Below are positions 26,407 to 34,270 of a DNA stretch of 64,000 nucleotides, piece by piece. The stretch is taken from the NCBI RefSeq assembly GCF_017792385.1, contig NZ_CP051230.1, forward strand, positions 3,224,001 to 3,288,000, given 5' to 3'. Source of the DNA: Hyphomonas sp. Lineage in GTDB: Bacteria > Pseudomonadota > Alphaproteobacteria > Caulobacterales > Hyphomonadaceae. The notes under the pieces were generated by a model. That model was not told where the DNA came from and searched no databases. It saw only the letters and a list, made by a program, of their open reading frames with translations. The position numbers and the translations under genes are program-made. Numbering within the stretch: the first letter of the stretch is position 1; the number at the start of each line of letters is the position of its first letter.

Positions 26407-26844
26407 TTGACCATTGCAATACGCCTGGCTGTCCTGACGATATCGGTCCTCGCCTCGCTGGCTCTGCCGGCCAGCGCATGCATCACTGCAGCCCTTGAAA
26501 ATCAGTCAGACGCCGAAATCACCGGGTTCTGGGGGGCGTTCGGATGTGCGGGAATCTACAATGCCGAAGATCCCGTGCTTCTTCAGATTTGCGAGCATCA
26601 CAAGATCGGACCAGGCAAAAGAAACTCGTATGATTACGAGTGGCTTAAATCAGCCCTCACCCTTTGGGTAACCTTCAAGGTCGACACAGATTTCGGCGAG
26701 TACAATCAAATGCGTCGGTACATATATGAACACGGAGGGTTCCGGCACAATACAGACGGCGTACCCGGCACACCGTTCGGATGCCATGGTCACTATACGG
26801 TTGTATTCACACAGGAAGATCTCCTTGAGGAGCAAAACAAATGA
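26407..26844 (+). CDS. Exported four-cysteine protein, group A member 2
   Basis: The mature domain begins CITAALEN right after a signal ending ASA. It keeps FGC, ICEH, SYDYEW and CHGHYTV at the group A positions. I chose the TTG at 26407 because GAGG lies 9 bp upstream and it gives a clean 24-residue signal; an ATG at 26380 is possible but puts Asp and Glu in the signal's basic end. The function is unknown. It overlaps the next gene by 4 bp. Confidence 0.78.
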   Translation: MTIAIRLAVLTISVLASLALPASACITAALENQSDAEITGFWGAFGCAGIYNAEDPVLLQICEHHKIGPGKRNSYDYEWLKSALTLWVTFKVDTDFGEYNQMRRYIYEHGGFRHNTDGVPGTPFGCHGHYTVVFTQEDLLEEQNK

Positions 26845-27257
26845 AGTTTCTGAGCCGGGTCTCGCCGTTTCTTGTGTTCGCTTTGGCCTGCGCGATGCCC
26901 GCACATGCCTGTTACAAGGTAGAACTGAAGAACCAGTCCGAATCAGACGTCATCGGACTGTGGATAGCGAACGCATGTTTTCGCACCTACGATTTGCATA
27001 GCATGCTTTTTTCGCGGATTTGCACGCACAAGACGACCCGTGCCGGCAGCTTTGAAGCCTACGACTTTGGCTGGCTCACAACCGCACCCGAAGTGGACGT
27101 TGTATTCAAGAAGCCAGACGGCCGCTACGCCCACATCAGGTACATGTATCGGGATGGTGGATTCTCGATCGAGAAGCACAACCCGCACTCGGTTCCCCAT
27201 TGCGGACTGCACTACACAATCACGCTTACGCAACAGATTCTTGAGGAGAGGTACTGA
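26841..27257 (+). CDS. Exported four-cysteine protein, group A member 3
   Basis: This 138-residue protein has a clear signal ending AHA followed by CYKVELKN. Shared features are NAC, ICTH, YDFGWLTTAP, YRDGGF and CGLHYTITL. The YDFxWLTTAP block between the third and fourth Cys is one of the best conserved parts of group A and probably forms a core strand and loop. Overlaps at both ends (ATGA, then TGATG) show tight co-translation with its neighbours. No enzyme motif is visible. Confidence 0.8.
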   Translation: MKFLSRVSPFLVFALACAMPAHACYKVELKNQSESDVIGLWIANACFRTYDLHSMLFSRICTHKTTRAGSFEAYDFGWLTTAPEVDVVFKKPDGRYAHIRYMYRDGGFSIEKHNPHSVPHCGLHYTITLTQQILEERY

Positions 27258-27733
27258 TGCCGAAAATGCATATCTTGAAAACCAGGGACTGCCCGCGAAC
27301 GCCCAAACCGGTTTCGCGGGCCCTTGGGCGTCGGGGCGGACACCTGGTGGCGGCATTGTCCCTGGGCGCGGTCATCGCGCAGCCGGCATCTGCATGTTTT
27401 GCGGTTCAGGTGGAGAACCAGACGGATCGTCCTCTGGAACTGATCTGGCGCGCAGAAGGATGTGGGGGCATCTTCGATGGCCACGAGGAAGTGTGCCACC
27501 ACAAGGCCGTGTCAGGGAATGGCTCGGAATCCTATGACTACCCCTGGATAAAGACCGGTCCGGTCGTGATCATCCGCGACTCTCACAAGTCCGACAAGGG
27601 TGAGAGCTATACGGAATGGTCCTACACCTATCATGACGGAGGTTTTCGCGACAGCACGTTCAAGGGTACCCCGCCCCATTGTGACGAACACTATACGATA
27701 CAGTTCAGCCAGGTCGACTGGCTGTCGAGGTAG
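27257..27733 (+). CDS. Exported four-cysteine protein, group A member 4
   Basis: This 158-residue product has a longer basic leader (about 28 residues) before the hydrophobic signal core; cleavage is predicted at ASA before CFAVQVEN. EGC, VCHH, SYDYPWIKTGP, YHDGGF and CDEHYTIQF follow the group A pattern. The start has an AGGAGAGGT ribosome site in the end of the previous gene. The extended leader could instead mean that an internal start is used. The function is unknown. Confidence 0.78.
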   Translation: MPKMHILKTRDCPRTPKPVSRALGRRGGHLVAALSLGAVIAQPASACFAVQVENQTDRPLELIWRAEGCGGIFDGHEEVCHHKAVSGNGSESYDYPWIKTGPVVIIRDSHKSDKGESYTEWSYTYHDGGFRDSTFKGTPPHCDEHYTIQFSQVDWLSR

Positions 27734-27739
27734 GTGCAC

Positions 27740-28258
27740 ATGTCCACATTCAGTCTGCTCCACAAACCGCTCCCGATACTCCGCCCGATTGCCCTGATGG
27801 CAGGCGTTTTGTTCTCCGGCGGTCCGGCATCTGCCTGCTACACGGTGAAAATAGAGAACACCAGCCAGCAGGAGATCCGGGTCGGCTGGGGCGCCATTGG
27901 ATGCGGCAAGGTTTGGGAAGGTGAACAGATGATCTGCACCCATTCTACGGTCGCGTCGGGCACGACCAAATCCTACGACTTTCCCTGGCTCACCACTGCC
28001 CCCTCGATATTCGTGTATTTCAACTATCAGGGCAAAGATACGGATAAATATACGAAGAAGTATTTCGGCAACCGCGCCCGCTTTCAGTACAATCTGAAGG
28101 ACGGAAAGTTTACGACCCGGCACGGCTTTGTGCCGGAGTCCGCTCCGCATTGCCACGAACACTACACCATCCACTATTCCCAGGAAGTGCTCCAGTCACA
28201 GTGGAACGAGATTCGCACTCAGGCCCTGAAACAGGCGCATGATGCGGGAGATATCTAG
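27740..28258 (+). CDS. Exported four-cysteine protein, group A member 5
   Basis: This 172-residue protein carries a signal ending ASA, then CYTVKIEN, IGC, ICTH, SYDFPWLTTAP and CHEHYTIHYSQ. It is longer than its paralogues through an inserted YQGKDTDKYTKKYF segment before the last third and a polar tail of about 25 residues. ATG at 27740 is preferred to the GTG two codons upstream. It begins 6 bp after the previous stop, so it belongs to the same operon. Confidence 0.8.
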   Translation: MSTFSLLHKPLPILRPIALMAGVLFSGGPASACYTVKIENTSQQEIRVGWGAIGCGKVWEGEQMICTHSTVASGTTKSYDFPWLTTAPSIFVYFNYQGKDTDKYTKKYFGNRARFQYNLKDGKFTTRHGFVPESAPHCHEHYTIHYSQEVLQSQWNEIRTQALKQAHDAGDI

Positions 28259-28303
28259 GCGGCTGTACACACGGCGCCATTCATTCAACAAAGGACCACA
28301 TTC

Positions 28304-28726
28304 ATGCGTTATCTGGTAATAATAGGCGCAATGATGCTGACCGCATCCCCTGCTTTCGCCTGCTACACGGTCAAGTTCGAAAACAAGTCCGACGCCACGA
28401 TTGGCGTTGGCTGGAAAGCCGGCGGGTGCCTCAAGGTCTGGCAGAATTTTGCCGTCGTGTGCACGCATCATGTGATCGGCCCGGGTCACAGCAAATCCTA
28501 CGACTATCCGTGGGGCACCACCGCTCCGGCAATCGTCGTTCTGGTTCCGGGAACAGAAGGCCACGAATTCTCGGACGGCTATGCCACATACAATCTTCAC
28601 GGCAGTGAATTCGGTCGCAACAAGCCGTCTGACTACATTCCGGCTTCTGCACCCAAATGTCACAAGCACTATACGATCACGTACACGCAAAGTGACTACG
28701 ACAAAGACCGGGTCGACCTGCAGTAA
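28304..28726 (+). CDS. Exported four-cysteine protein, group A member 6
   Basis: This 140-residue protein has a short signal ending AFA followed by CYTVKFEN. GGC, VCTH, SYDYPWGTTAP and CHKHYTITYTQ match group A exactly, making it the most compact representative. AAAGGA gives a good ribosome site. A 45-bp gap separates it from member 5, and an 11-bp-stem hairpin follows, so it probably ends the first array transcript. Confidence 0.8.
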   Translation: MRYLVIIGAMMLTASPAFACYTVKFENKSDATIGVGWKAGGCLKVWQNFAVVCTHHVIGPGHSKSYDYPWGTTAPAIVVLVPGTEGHEFSDGYATYNLHGSEFGRNKPSDYIPASAPKCHKHYTITYTQSDYDKDRVDLQ

Positions 28727-28800
28727 CCGGGATGACACGTGACCATCACGGGCCTGCGGGGTTTGGTATCACAAAGAGGTTCTCGCCCTCCTGCGCTACA

Positions 28801-28832
28801 CTGCCGGCCTTGTCGTGAGAAAAGGCCGGCAG
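28801..28832. terminator. Hairpin between convergent group A and group B genes
   Basis: CTGCCGGCCTT (28801-28811) pairs perfectly with AAGGCCGGCAG (28822-28832). The 11-bp stem lies between the stops of two convergent genes and could end transcription from both sides. T-tracts are short (GTTTG on the + side). Confidence 0.65.
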
Positions 28833-28841
28833 GTTTGCATC

Positions 28842-29372
28842 TCAGTCATCACCGCAAATGTTGCCCTTTGCGTCGGAACTCTTGCCTCCCGGCTTCTTGA
28901 CATCAAGCTTTGGCTCAAACGCCGTGCCGTAGGATTTCATCGTGATCTTGCAGCCCGGCGTCAGGGTCAGGTCTCCGGCCAGGTCGGGAGCAAGGGCCAG
29001 TTTGAAATGGGCCGTGTAGGTGCAAGTCGCCGGCAATATGAAAGCGACGGCATTGCCAAGGGAAATGTCACCCTTGTGTGAAACGTCGATGGATTCACAG
29101 GTGGCGCTGTCCGCACTGAGAATCTTCGGCTCAGTCTCGGCTGCTGCGCCCTTCAGCCGAACGTCGGTGACGACATAGCCACCGCCATTCTCGAACGTGA
29201 TGGTCCCACAATAGGCGAGCTCTTCCTTGCAATACGCATCCCTGTCAATCGCCGACAACTCGGCGTTCGCAGGAAGCGGTGCGGCGATGCAAACGGCCGC
29301 ACTTGCGATGACACCGACCGACAGCAAACGCGGCGATGGCATACGAACGTTTTGAATCAGGTGGATTCGCAT
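28842..29372 (-). CDS. Exported cysteine-rich protein, group B member 1
   Basis: This 176-residue protein has a signal ending NANA near residue 37. The mature start carries a Cys pair, YCKEELAYC, whose second Cys opens the locus signature CGTITFEN. Later Cys residues lie in ATCESID, PATCTYTAHF and TPGCKITM. It shares CxSID, PAxC[TH]YT and the final LTxxC segment with its neighbour at 29357, so they are paralogues. The ATG has an AAGGAGG site 8 bp upstream and overlaps the neighbour's stop by 16 bp. Function unknown. Confidence 0.78.
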   Translation of the reverse strand: MRIHLIQNVRMPSPRLLSVGVIASAAVCIAAPLPANAELSAIDRDAYCKEELAYCGTITFENGGGYVVTDVRLKGAAAETEPKILSADSATCESIDVSHKGDISLGNAVAFILPATCTYTAHFKLALAPDLAGDLTLTPGCKITMKSYGTAFEPKLDVKKPGGKSSDAKGNICGDD

Positions 29373-29872
29373 CCTGCATCCTCCTTGTTCGTAAAGAATT
29401 CCAGATGGGAGTCATACAACGTTCCGGTGCCAATGATCTTCACTTCACATTCCTGTGTCAGCGAGAAGGTCCTTGATTTGGTCGATGCTTTGCCGATCGC
29501 GCCGGAAACATTCACGATCAATGTGTAGTGACAAGGTGCCGGCACCTTGAAAGTATGAACCTCGTCCTTCAACAAGTCCTTTTTGATCCTGTAGTCGATA
29601 CTGTTGCACCGGGAGCTGTCTGTCAGGAGCGCTGTTCGGCTGCCCTCCAGATAAATATCGGAATAGGCAACCCAGCTATTGTTGTAGACGCGGATTTCTC
29701 CACAGGATACCATGTCGGCCTGACACGAATCCTCAATGGTTTCCGCAGACGCAGACATGGGCACAGCGAAGATTGCACCCAAGGCCACAAGACCCGCCGC
29801 AGCAGATACCGCCTGGGTTAACCAGCCTTTCGAACACGAAGGCTGTTGACCTTCTTCCGGATTCCTTAACAC
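29357..29872 (-). CDS. Exported cysteine-rich protein, group B member 2
   Basis: This 171-residue protein has a basic leader and then a hydrophobic signal ending SASA near residue 43. The mature part shows SCQADMVSC, then the signature CGEIRVYN, SRCNSID, PAPCHYTLIV and LTQECEVKI. The GTG at 29872 is chosen because GGAGG lies 7 bp upstream; a TTG four codons earlier is less likely. It is the first gene of a two-gene - strand unit and is divergent from group A member 7. Confidence 0.75.
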   Translation of the reverse strand: MLRNPEEGQQPSCSKGWLTQAVSAAAGLVALGAIFAVPMSASAETIEDSCQADMVSCGEIRVYNNSWVAYSDIYLEGSRTALLTDSSRCNSIDYRIKKDLLKDEVHTFKVPAPCHYTLIVNVSGAIGKASTKSRTFSLTQECEVKIIGTGTLYDSHLEFFTNKEDAGCEST

Positions 29873-29884
29873 GACTACCTCCAA

Positions 29885-30107
29885 TAAATATCTACACTGA
29901 ATATGGATCTGTCACGCCTAACAGCTCACTAAACCTGCGCTGAATTTCCCCTGCAGACCACGCCCTTTCGTTGCACGAGGGTCTCAGTCAGCTGACTATT
30001 CAAGCCTCATTAACCAGCCCGCTCTCTAAGTCCGTTCAGCAATGAACCAGCAAGGCGTGGCCACCATCATTGGTGTGCGCGTCATGTTCCACGAGCAGGA
30101 GGTTCCC
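29885..30107. promoter_or_regulatory. Divergent promoter gap between group B and group A member 7
   Basis: This 223-bp gap holds start signals for both directions. It is visibly richer in A and T near 29882-29910. No gene or strong palindrome is seen. Confidence 0.35.
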
Positions 30108-30575
30108 ATGTGGCAGAAACTTGTTCTCTCGGCGGTCTCGGCTGTCGCGTTCACACACGCAGCCAGCGCTTGCGTGACCGTCAAAGTGTACAATGACTCA
30201 GATAAGGATATCGAAGTCGTGTGGCAGGCGCTGGGGTGCGCGGGCGCATTCGATTCCTTCATTACGGTGTGCAAGCACACGCTGATGAAAGCGCACAGCG
30301 GCTCAGTCAGTCACGATTTCCCATGGGGGCAATCGGCGCAGACGGTGCTCTTTCACTATCCGGTCATCGTAGATGGCAAACGTGAGTGGGTGCGATCCTC
30401 GTTCGGATACATTCACAAACATAACAGGTACGAAAAGATCAAGACGATCTCCACCTCACCAGGTGGATGCCATCGGCACTATACCGTTCACTATACCAAT
30501 GACGACGTCGCGGAAGACACCAAGAACGCCTATCAATCCCAAGCAATCTCCACTGAAATGGACTCCGACGCATGA
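30108..30575 (+). CDS. Exported four-cysteine protein, group A member 7, coupled to a secretin gene
   Basis: This 155-residue protein has a signal ending ASA followed by CVTVKVYN. LGC, VCKH, SHDFPWGQSAQ and CHRHYTVHYT follow the group A pattern, and a polar tail of about 25 residues ends it. The ATG at 30108 follows a perfect AGGAGG site. It is separated from the other six members by the two group B genes. Its stop overlaps the ATG of the secretin-like gene (ATGA), so the two products are made together, which suggests they act together. Confidence 0.82.
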   Translation: MWQKLVLSAVSAVAFTHAASACVTVKVYNDSDKDIEVVWQALGCAGAFDSFITVCKHTLMKAHSGSVSHDFPWGQSAQTVLFHYPVIVDGKREWVRSSFGYIHKHNRYEKIKTISTSPGGCHRHYTVHYTNDDVAEDTKNAYQSQAISTEMDSDA

Positions 30576-32179
30576 GCACGTTTTCCAAAGGAACGAGTGT
30601 CCGCTACTTGCCCCTCCTGTTCACGGGAGTTCTGTGCGGCTGTATCGCCTCTCCCGACGATCTTGACCGGGAGATGGACGCATTTGTCCAGAACTACCTC
30701 GCACAGAGCGCAGCACCGCCGAAACTCACTTCCGATTCCGGAAAAAACATTCGGCGTCTCAAATTGCAGGATAACGGTACCGGAGAAATGGTGCTGAGCG
30801 CGCATCTTGAAAATGCGTCGGTGTCTGATGTCATGGATTCGATACTGAAACAGGCCGACTTGCCATATGAGTCCGGGGATGTGGCCTTTTCAGGGAATGC
30901 AACCGTTCTGTTCTCGTCCCTTCCCCTTGTCCAGGGATTGAATTTGATCCTAGCCCCGTCTCATGTGTCAGTTGCGCTACAGGACGGTGTGCTTGTGTTC
31001 TCGTCCGGGGTTGAAGCGATGGCCCAGACGACGACAAGTCAGGATGCGTCCCAACCCGTCCGTACACAGGTTGTGTTGAAATACATTGATGCGGACGATG
31101 CGGTCAATCTGCTGAACTCTCTGCAGCCACACAGCGAATACGATGACGATGGTGATGACAGCGATGACTACGACGACGATGGCAGCTATGAAAGTGACGA
31201 TAGCAGCGACGATGATGACGAAAGCTCGGACGATACCGATTCTTCCGGTAGTGCCAGCGGCGCAGTCGTCATAACATCCAGCGGGGATGTCGAAGACGAC
31301 ACTGACTATCAGGAGTCAGAAGGCGGCCCACAGCAAATGACCGCTTCGCGGCTGCCCGGCACCAATGCCGTCTTTCTTTCGGGAACAGCCGCGCAGGTTC
31401 ACGAGGCAATGATCCTGTTGCGATTTGCGGATCGCGAACGCCCGCATGTCATCATTGAGGCCCTGGTGCTCGAGGCCGATGCGGTCGCGCTGAAGCGTCT
31501 GGGCACCCGCGTCTCGGATGCGGCCAGCGGCAATTACAGCGGAATTGATCTTGCTCCCGGAGACTCGCTGAACGATGCCATAACATTCTCCTTCCTGAGC
31601 GGCGCGGGAAACGCCACGCAGCTCACCGCGATGGTTGACCTTTTGACCGACCGCTCCCATGCCCGGGTTATTTCACGGCCCTATACGTCTACGTTGAGCC
31701 ACGAGACGGCCAAGCTGGAAGTTACAAGGGATCAATATGTGATTGTGGAAGAAGGTGATGGTGTGCGGTCGACGACACCGATCTCCGCCGGCATCACGCT
31801 TGATGTCACCCCGCAAGTGCTTGATGAGGATATCATTCGCGTGCAGCTCAGCGTGGAGGCGTCGGAGTTCATCTCTTCGGCAGATGATACCAATGTTACC
31901 ATCGACCGCAGCAATGCCAGCTCAGTGATGGACGTGGTCAGTGGTCAAACGATCATTGTCGGCGGCCTGTACCGTCATGAAGGCACTCAGGGGAACTCCG
32001 GCGTGCCGTTCCTCCGCAATGTTCCCGCGGTGAACCTGCTGTTTGCCCAACGCCAAGAGCAGATGGAGGAGACGGAAATCATCGTGTATTTGACGCCTCA
32101 CATCTGGCATCTCGACAACCCGCCTCCGGCCCCGCTTCATGACGTGAAGCGATTGATCGCGAGAGGCGACGTCGAGTAA
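30572..32179 (+). CDS. Secretin-like outer-membrane lipoprotein with acidic insert
   Basis: This 535-residue protein starts with a lipoprotein signal (LCGC, Cys24). Residues about 60-145 resemble a secretin/TonB short N-terminal domain (ASVSDVMDSILKQADLPY). An N1-like domain (VVLKYIDADDAVNLLNSL, about 167-184) is interrupted by an Asp/Ser-rich tract (about 189-226) and resumes at TNAVFLSGTAAQVHEAM. The C-terminal half is a secretin core, with SGQTIIVGGLYR, GVPFLRNVPAVNLLF and EIIVYLTPHIW. Secretins form gated outer-membrane channels for type II, type IV pilus and phage systems. No ATPase, pilin or inner-membrane partner gene lies nearby. Confidence 0.85.
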   Translation: MSTFSKGTSVRYLPLLFTGVLCGCIASPDDLDREMDAFVQNYLAQSAAPPKLTSDSGKNIRRLKLQDNGTGEMVLSAHLENASVSDVMDSILKQADLPYESGDVAFSGNATVLFSSLPLVQGLNLILAPSHVSVALQDGVLVFSSGVEAMAQTTTSQDASQPVRTQVVLKYIDADDAVNLLNSLQPHSEYDDDGDDSDDYDDDGSYESDDSSDDDDESSDDTDSSGSASGAVVITSSGDVEDDTDYQESEGGPQQMTASRLPGTNAVFLSGTAAQVHEAMILLRFADRERPHVIIEALVLEADAVALKRLGTRVSDAASGNYSGIDLAPGDSLNDAITFSFLSGAGNATQLTAMVDLLTDRSHARVISRPYTSTLSHETAKLEVTRDQYVIVEEGDGVRSTTPISAGITLDVTPQVLDEDIIRVQLSVEASEFISSADDTNVTIDRSNASSVMDVVSGQTIIVGGLYRHEGTQGNSGVPFLRNVPAVNLLFAQRQEQMEETEIIVYLTPHIWHLDNPPPAPLHDVKRLIARGDVE

Positions 32180-32205
32180 TCATCGGCCAGGAAGATAAAT
32201 AGTTT

Positions 32206-32239
32206 GGAAGGCGCGGAAATTGACATGCCCGTGCCTTCC
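32206..32239 (+). terminator. Possible terminator after the secretin-like gene
   Basis: GGAAGGCGCG (32206-32215) pairs with CGTGCCTTCC (32230-32239) except at one position, with a 14-base loop and a C/T-rich tail. It lies 27 bp after the stop. The rest of the gap to 32438 shows nothing I can name. Confidence 0.4.
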
Positions 32240-32438
32240 CTCTGCCTTTCAATTCAGGGTCTCTCGTCACCGTCGGACCAGGTCGCGCGATTCATCGGGG
32301 CCGAAACCACATCTTGCCGCGACCGACTACGGATTCTGTAATTCAGCGGAATGGCGTTGCCGTGGCTGCCCGCCAGATCCCGTTCGCGATTGACCGACAG
32401 CAAATGTCTGGAAGGCACGCCCGCTCGCGCCGGGGCTT

Positions 32439-33323
32439 TCAATTTTCCGTGTAGCATTCCTTGCTGATTATGAAATCGCGCTTTCCGTCCAACTTGCGAC
32501 CAAGTGTGTCCAGCCCGAAAGTGCCCCACACGCCAGCTTCCCAGACGATGGGTGCCGCAACCACAACGACAAGCCCCACCCCCGATGCACTCAATCCTTC
32601 CAAAGCGGCATCTTCGAGCGCTTCACTCATGATGAACCCGTCGCGGGCCATGCCGGTATAAGCCGTGAACCATTTATACGCGGCATAACTGCCGAACCCG
32701 AGATCGCCTACGAAGGTCAGGCTGCCTGTGCCGATCGCGCCAAAACCTGCCCATTGTTCATATGTCTCGAGATCCGCAGAAGTGGTGACGTATTTGTATT
32801 CCAGTGTGCATCCATCCTTGGCCGCCGGAGGGACATATGTGAACTGCCAGTTCTTGTCGCCATCCTCGCGTTTTACAGCCACAGCATAGGTGCAGCCCTG
32901 CAGCACCTTGATGGTCTTGTCGGCGCCGGGTTTCCAATAATGCAGTTTCTCCTCACGCATGCGTCGCGTGAACTTGTCCTTGTCCGACATCGACTTTTTT
33001 TCGGCGTAGGGCAGATTCACCACATCGATACAACCCGGTATTTCGAATATCTGGAATGCCTCCAGAGCGCCGCTCCCGGTGAGCGAACCATTCCTGGACT
33101 CGTCTGCCCAGTCGAGTGTGGCCCGGGACCGGTTCTTGATCGTTACCTCGATGCATGGCCGACCGGAATTCTGCGTATTGCAGAAATCCTCGGTATCCTG
33201 CTCAATATAGATATCACTCTGAAACTCGGAAGGCGCGTGTGTTGTCGCATCTTCCGCCGCAGCCGGAAAGCCGCACAGGCCCGCACCGACCAGACACGCA
33301 ATCAATCTGATTACTCCTGACAC
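32439..33323 (-). CDS. Exported six-cysteine protein with hydrophobic C-terminal segments, group C member 4
   Basis: This 294-residue protein has a signal ending AAA and an acidic leader with EDFC. The locus signature CIEVTIKN follows, then GSGALEAFQIFEIPGC, FTRRMREEKLHYWKPG, KVLQGCTYAVAVKR and KDGCTLEY. Two long hydrophobic Gly/Ala-rich stretches lie in the last 100 residues, before DGKRDFIISKEC at the end. Six Cys positions are shared by all four group C proteins. The GTG at 33323 follows a GAGG site; a TTG at 33338 is the alternative. Function unknown; a membrane-inserting role is possible. Confidence 0.78.
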   Translation of the reverse strand: MSGVIRLIACLVGAGLCGFPAAAEDATTHAPSEFQSDIYIEQDTEDFCNTQNSGRPCIEVTIKNRSRATLDWADESRNGSLTGSGALEAFQIFEIPGCIDVVNLPYAEKKSMSDKDKFTRRMREEKLHYWKPGADKTIKVLQGCTYAVAVKREDGDKNWQFTYVPPAAKDGCTLEYKYVTTSADLETYEQWAGFGAIGTGSLTFVGDLGFGSYAAYKWFTAYTGMARDGFIMSEALEDAALEGLSASGVGLVVVVAAPIVWEAGVWGTFGLDTLGRKLDGKRDFIISKECYTEN

Positions 33324-33356
33324 GGCTCTGCACCTCAATGTTTCTGCCTCAGACCA

Positions 33357-34235
33357 TCAATAGCACTGCTTGCCCAAAATGAAATCGCGTTTGCCGTCGA
33401 AATCGCGAACAAGTTGGTCAATTCCATAGGCCGACCACAGGCCTGCTTCATAGGCGGCAGTCGCCACCACCAGGATCAGCACAGTTTCCCCTCCGAGCAG
33501 CACGCCATTCTCAAGCGCTGTCTCGAGCATGGACTGACCTGCGATGGTTTCCTGGATCCCGATCATCTGGGAATAATAGCTCGCACCGGTGAAGAAGCCC
33601 GTATTGATCAGGCCGGTCAATCCGGCAGCACCTTCGCCGCCAAGCGCTCCGAATGTTGCCCACCGCTCATAGGCTTTGAGGTCTGCTTTCGATGTTATGT
33701 ACCTGTAGTCGATTTCGCACCCTCTTTTGGCCGAAGGTGGAATATAGGAATACTGCCATTTATGGTCCCCCTTCTCCCGCTTTACGGCGATGGCATATGT
33801 GCATCCCCTGAGCACCTTGATCGTCTTGTGGCGCCCGTCTTTCCAGTAATGCAGATTTTCCTGGCGCATGCGGCGAGAATACGTCTCGTCCGGCCCCAGA
33901 TGCGCTCGCACGTCTGCTGACAACTGGTATCGCTTGACACAGCCCTGGGCCTCAAACACCTGAAATGCCTCCAGTGCGCCGGTCCCGCTGAGCGAGCCGT
34001 CCAAAGAATTGTCCCGGATATCGACGACGGACATGGAACTGTTCTTGATGGTGACCTCGATACACGCCCGGCCCGAGGACTGACCGGTACAGAAATCCTC
34101 GTAGTCCGCCTCGATATAGGTGTCGCTCTTGAATTTCTCCGGCACCTTCGATGTTGCATCTGCGATCGCCGCCGGTGTTGCGGCGAAGACAGCCAGGGAA
34201 ACAAGGACGAATAGAACTGGATTGCAGGGTCTCAT
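33357..34235 (-). CDS. Exported six-cysteine protein with hydrophobic C-terminal segments, group C member 3
   Basis: This 292-residue paralogue carries a signal ending AIADA-type residues, then YIEADYEDFC, CIEVTIKN, GTGALEAFQVFEAQGC, TYSRRMRQENLHYWKDG, KVLRGCTYAIAVKR and KRGCEIDYRYI. The hydrophobic stretches lie near residues 190-220 and 240-270, and the protein ends in GKQCY. The ATG at 34235 gives a normal 26-residue signal with GGGAG upstream. Longer in-frame starts reach 34277 inside the neighbouring gene and are less likely. Confidence 0.78.
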   Translation of the reverse strand: MRPCNPVLFVLVSLAVFAATPAAIADATSKVPEKFKSDTYIEADYEDFCTGQSSGRACIEVTIKNSSMSVVDIRDNSLDGSLSGTGALEAFQVFEAQGCVKRYQLSADVRAHLGPDETYSRRMRQENLHYWKDGRHKTIKVLRGCTYAIAVKREKGDHKWQYSYIPPSAKRGCEIDYRYITSKADLKAYERWATFGALGGEGAAGLTGLINTGFFTGASYYSQMIGIQETIAGQSMLETALENGVLLGGETVLILVVATAAYEAGLWSAYGIDQLVRDFDGKRDFILGKQCY

Positions 34236-34270
34236 GAATGTATCGCTCCCTTGGTGCATGAATGATGGGC

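Noticed and set aside
25921..28726. Array of similar short genes considered as a CRISPR or phage tail-fibre cassette
   Set aside because: Repeats are protein-level paralogues of 400-500 bp with signal peptides, not short identical DNA repeats; no phage structural or cas genes present.
30572..32179. Complete type II secretion or type IV pilus operon
   Set aside because: Only the secretin is present; no GspE/PilB ATPase, platform or prepilin genes anywhere in the window.
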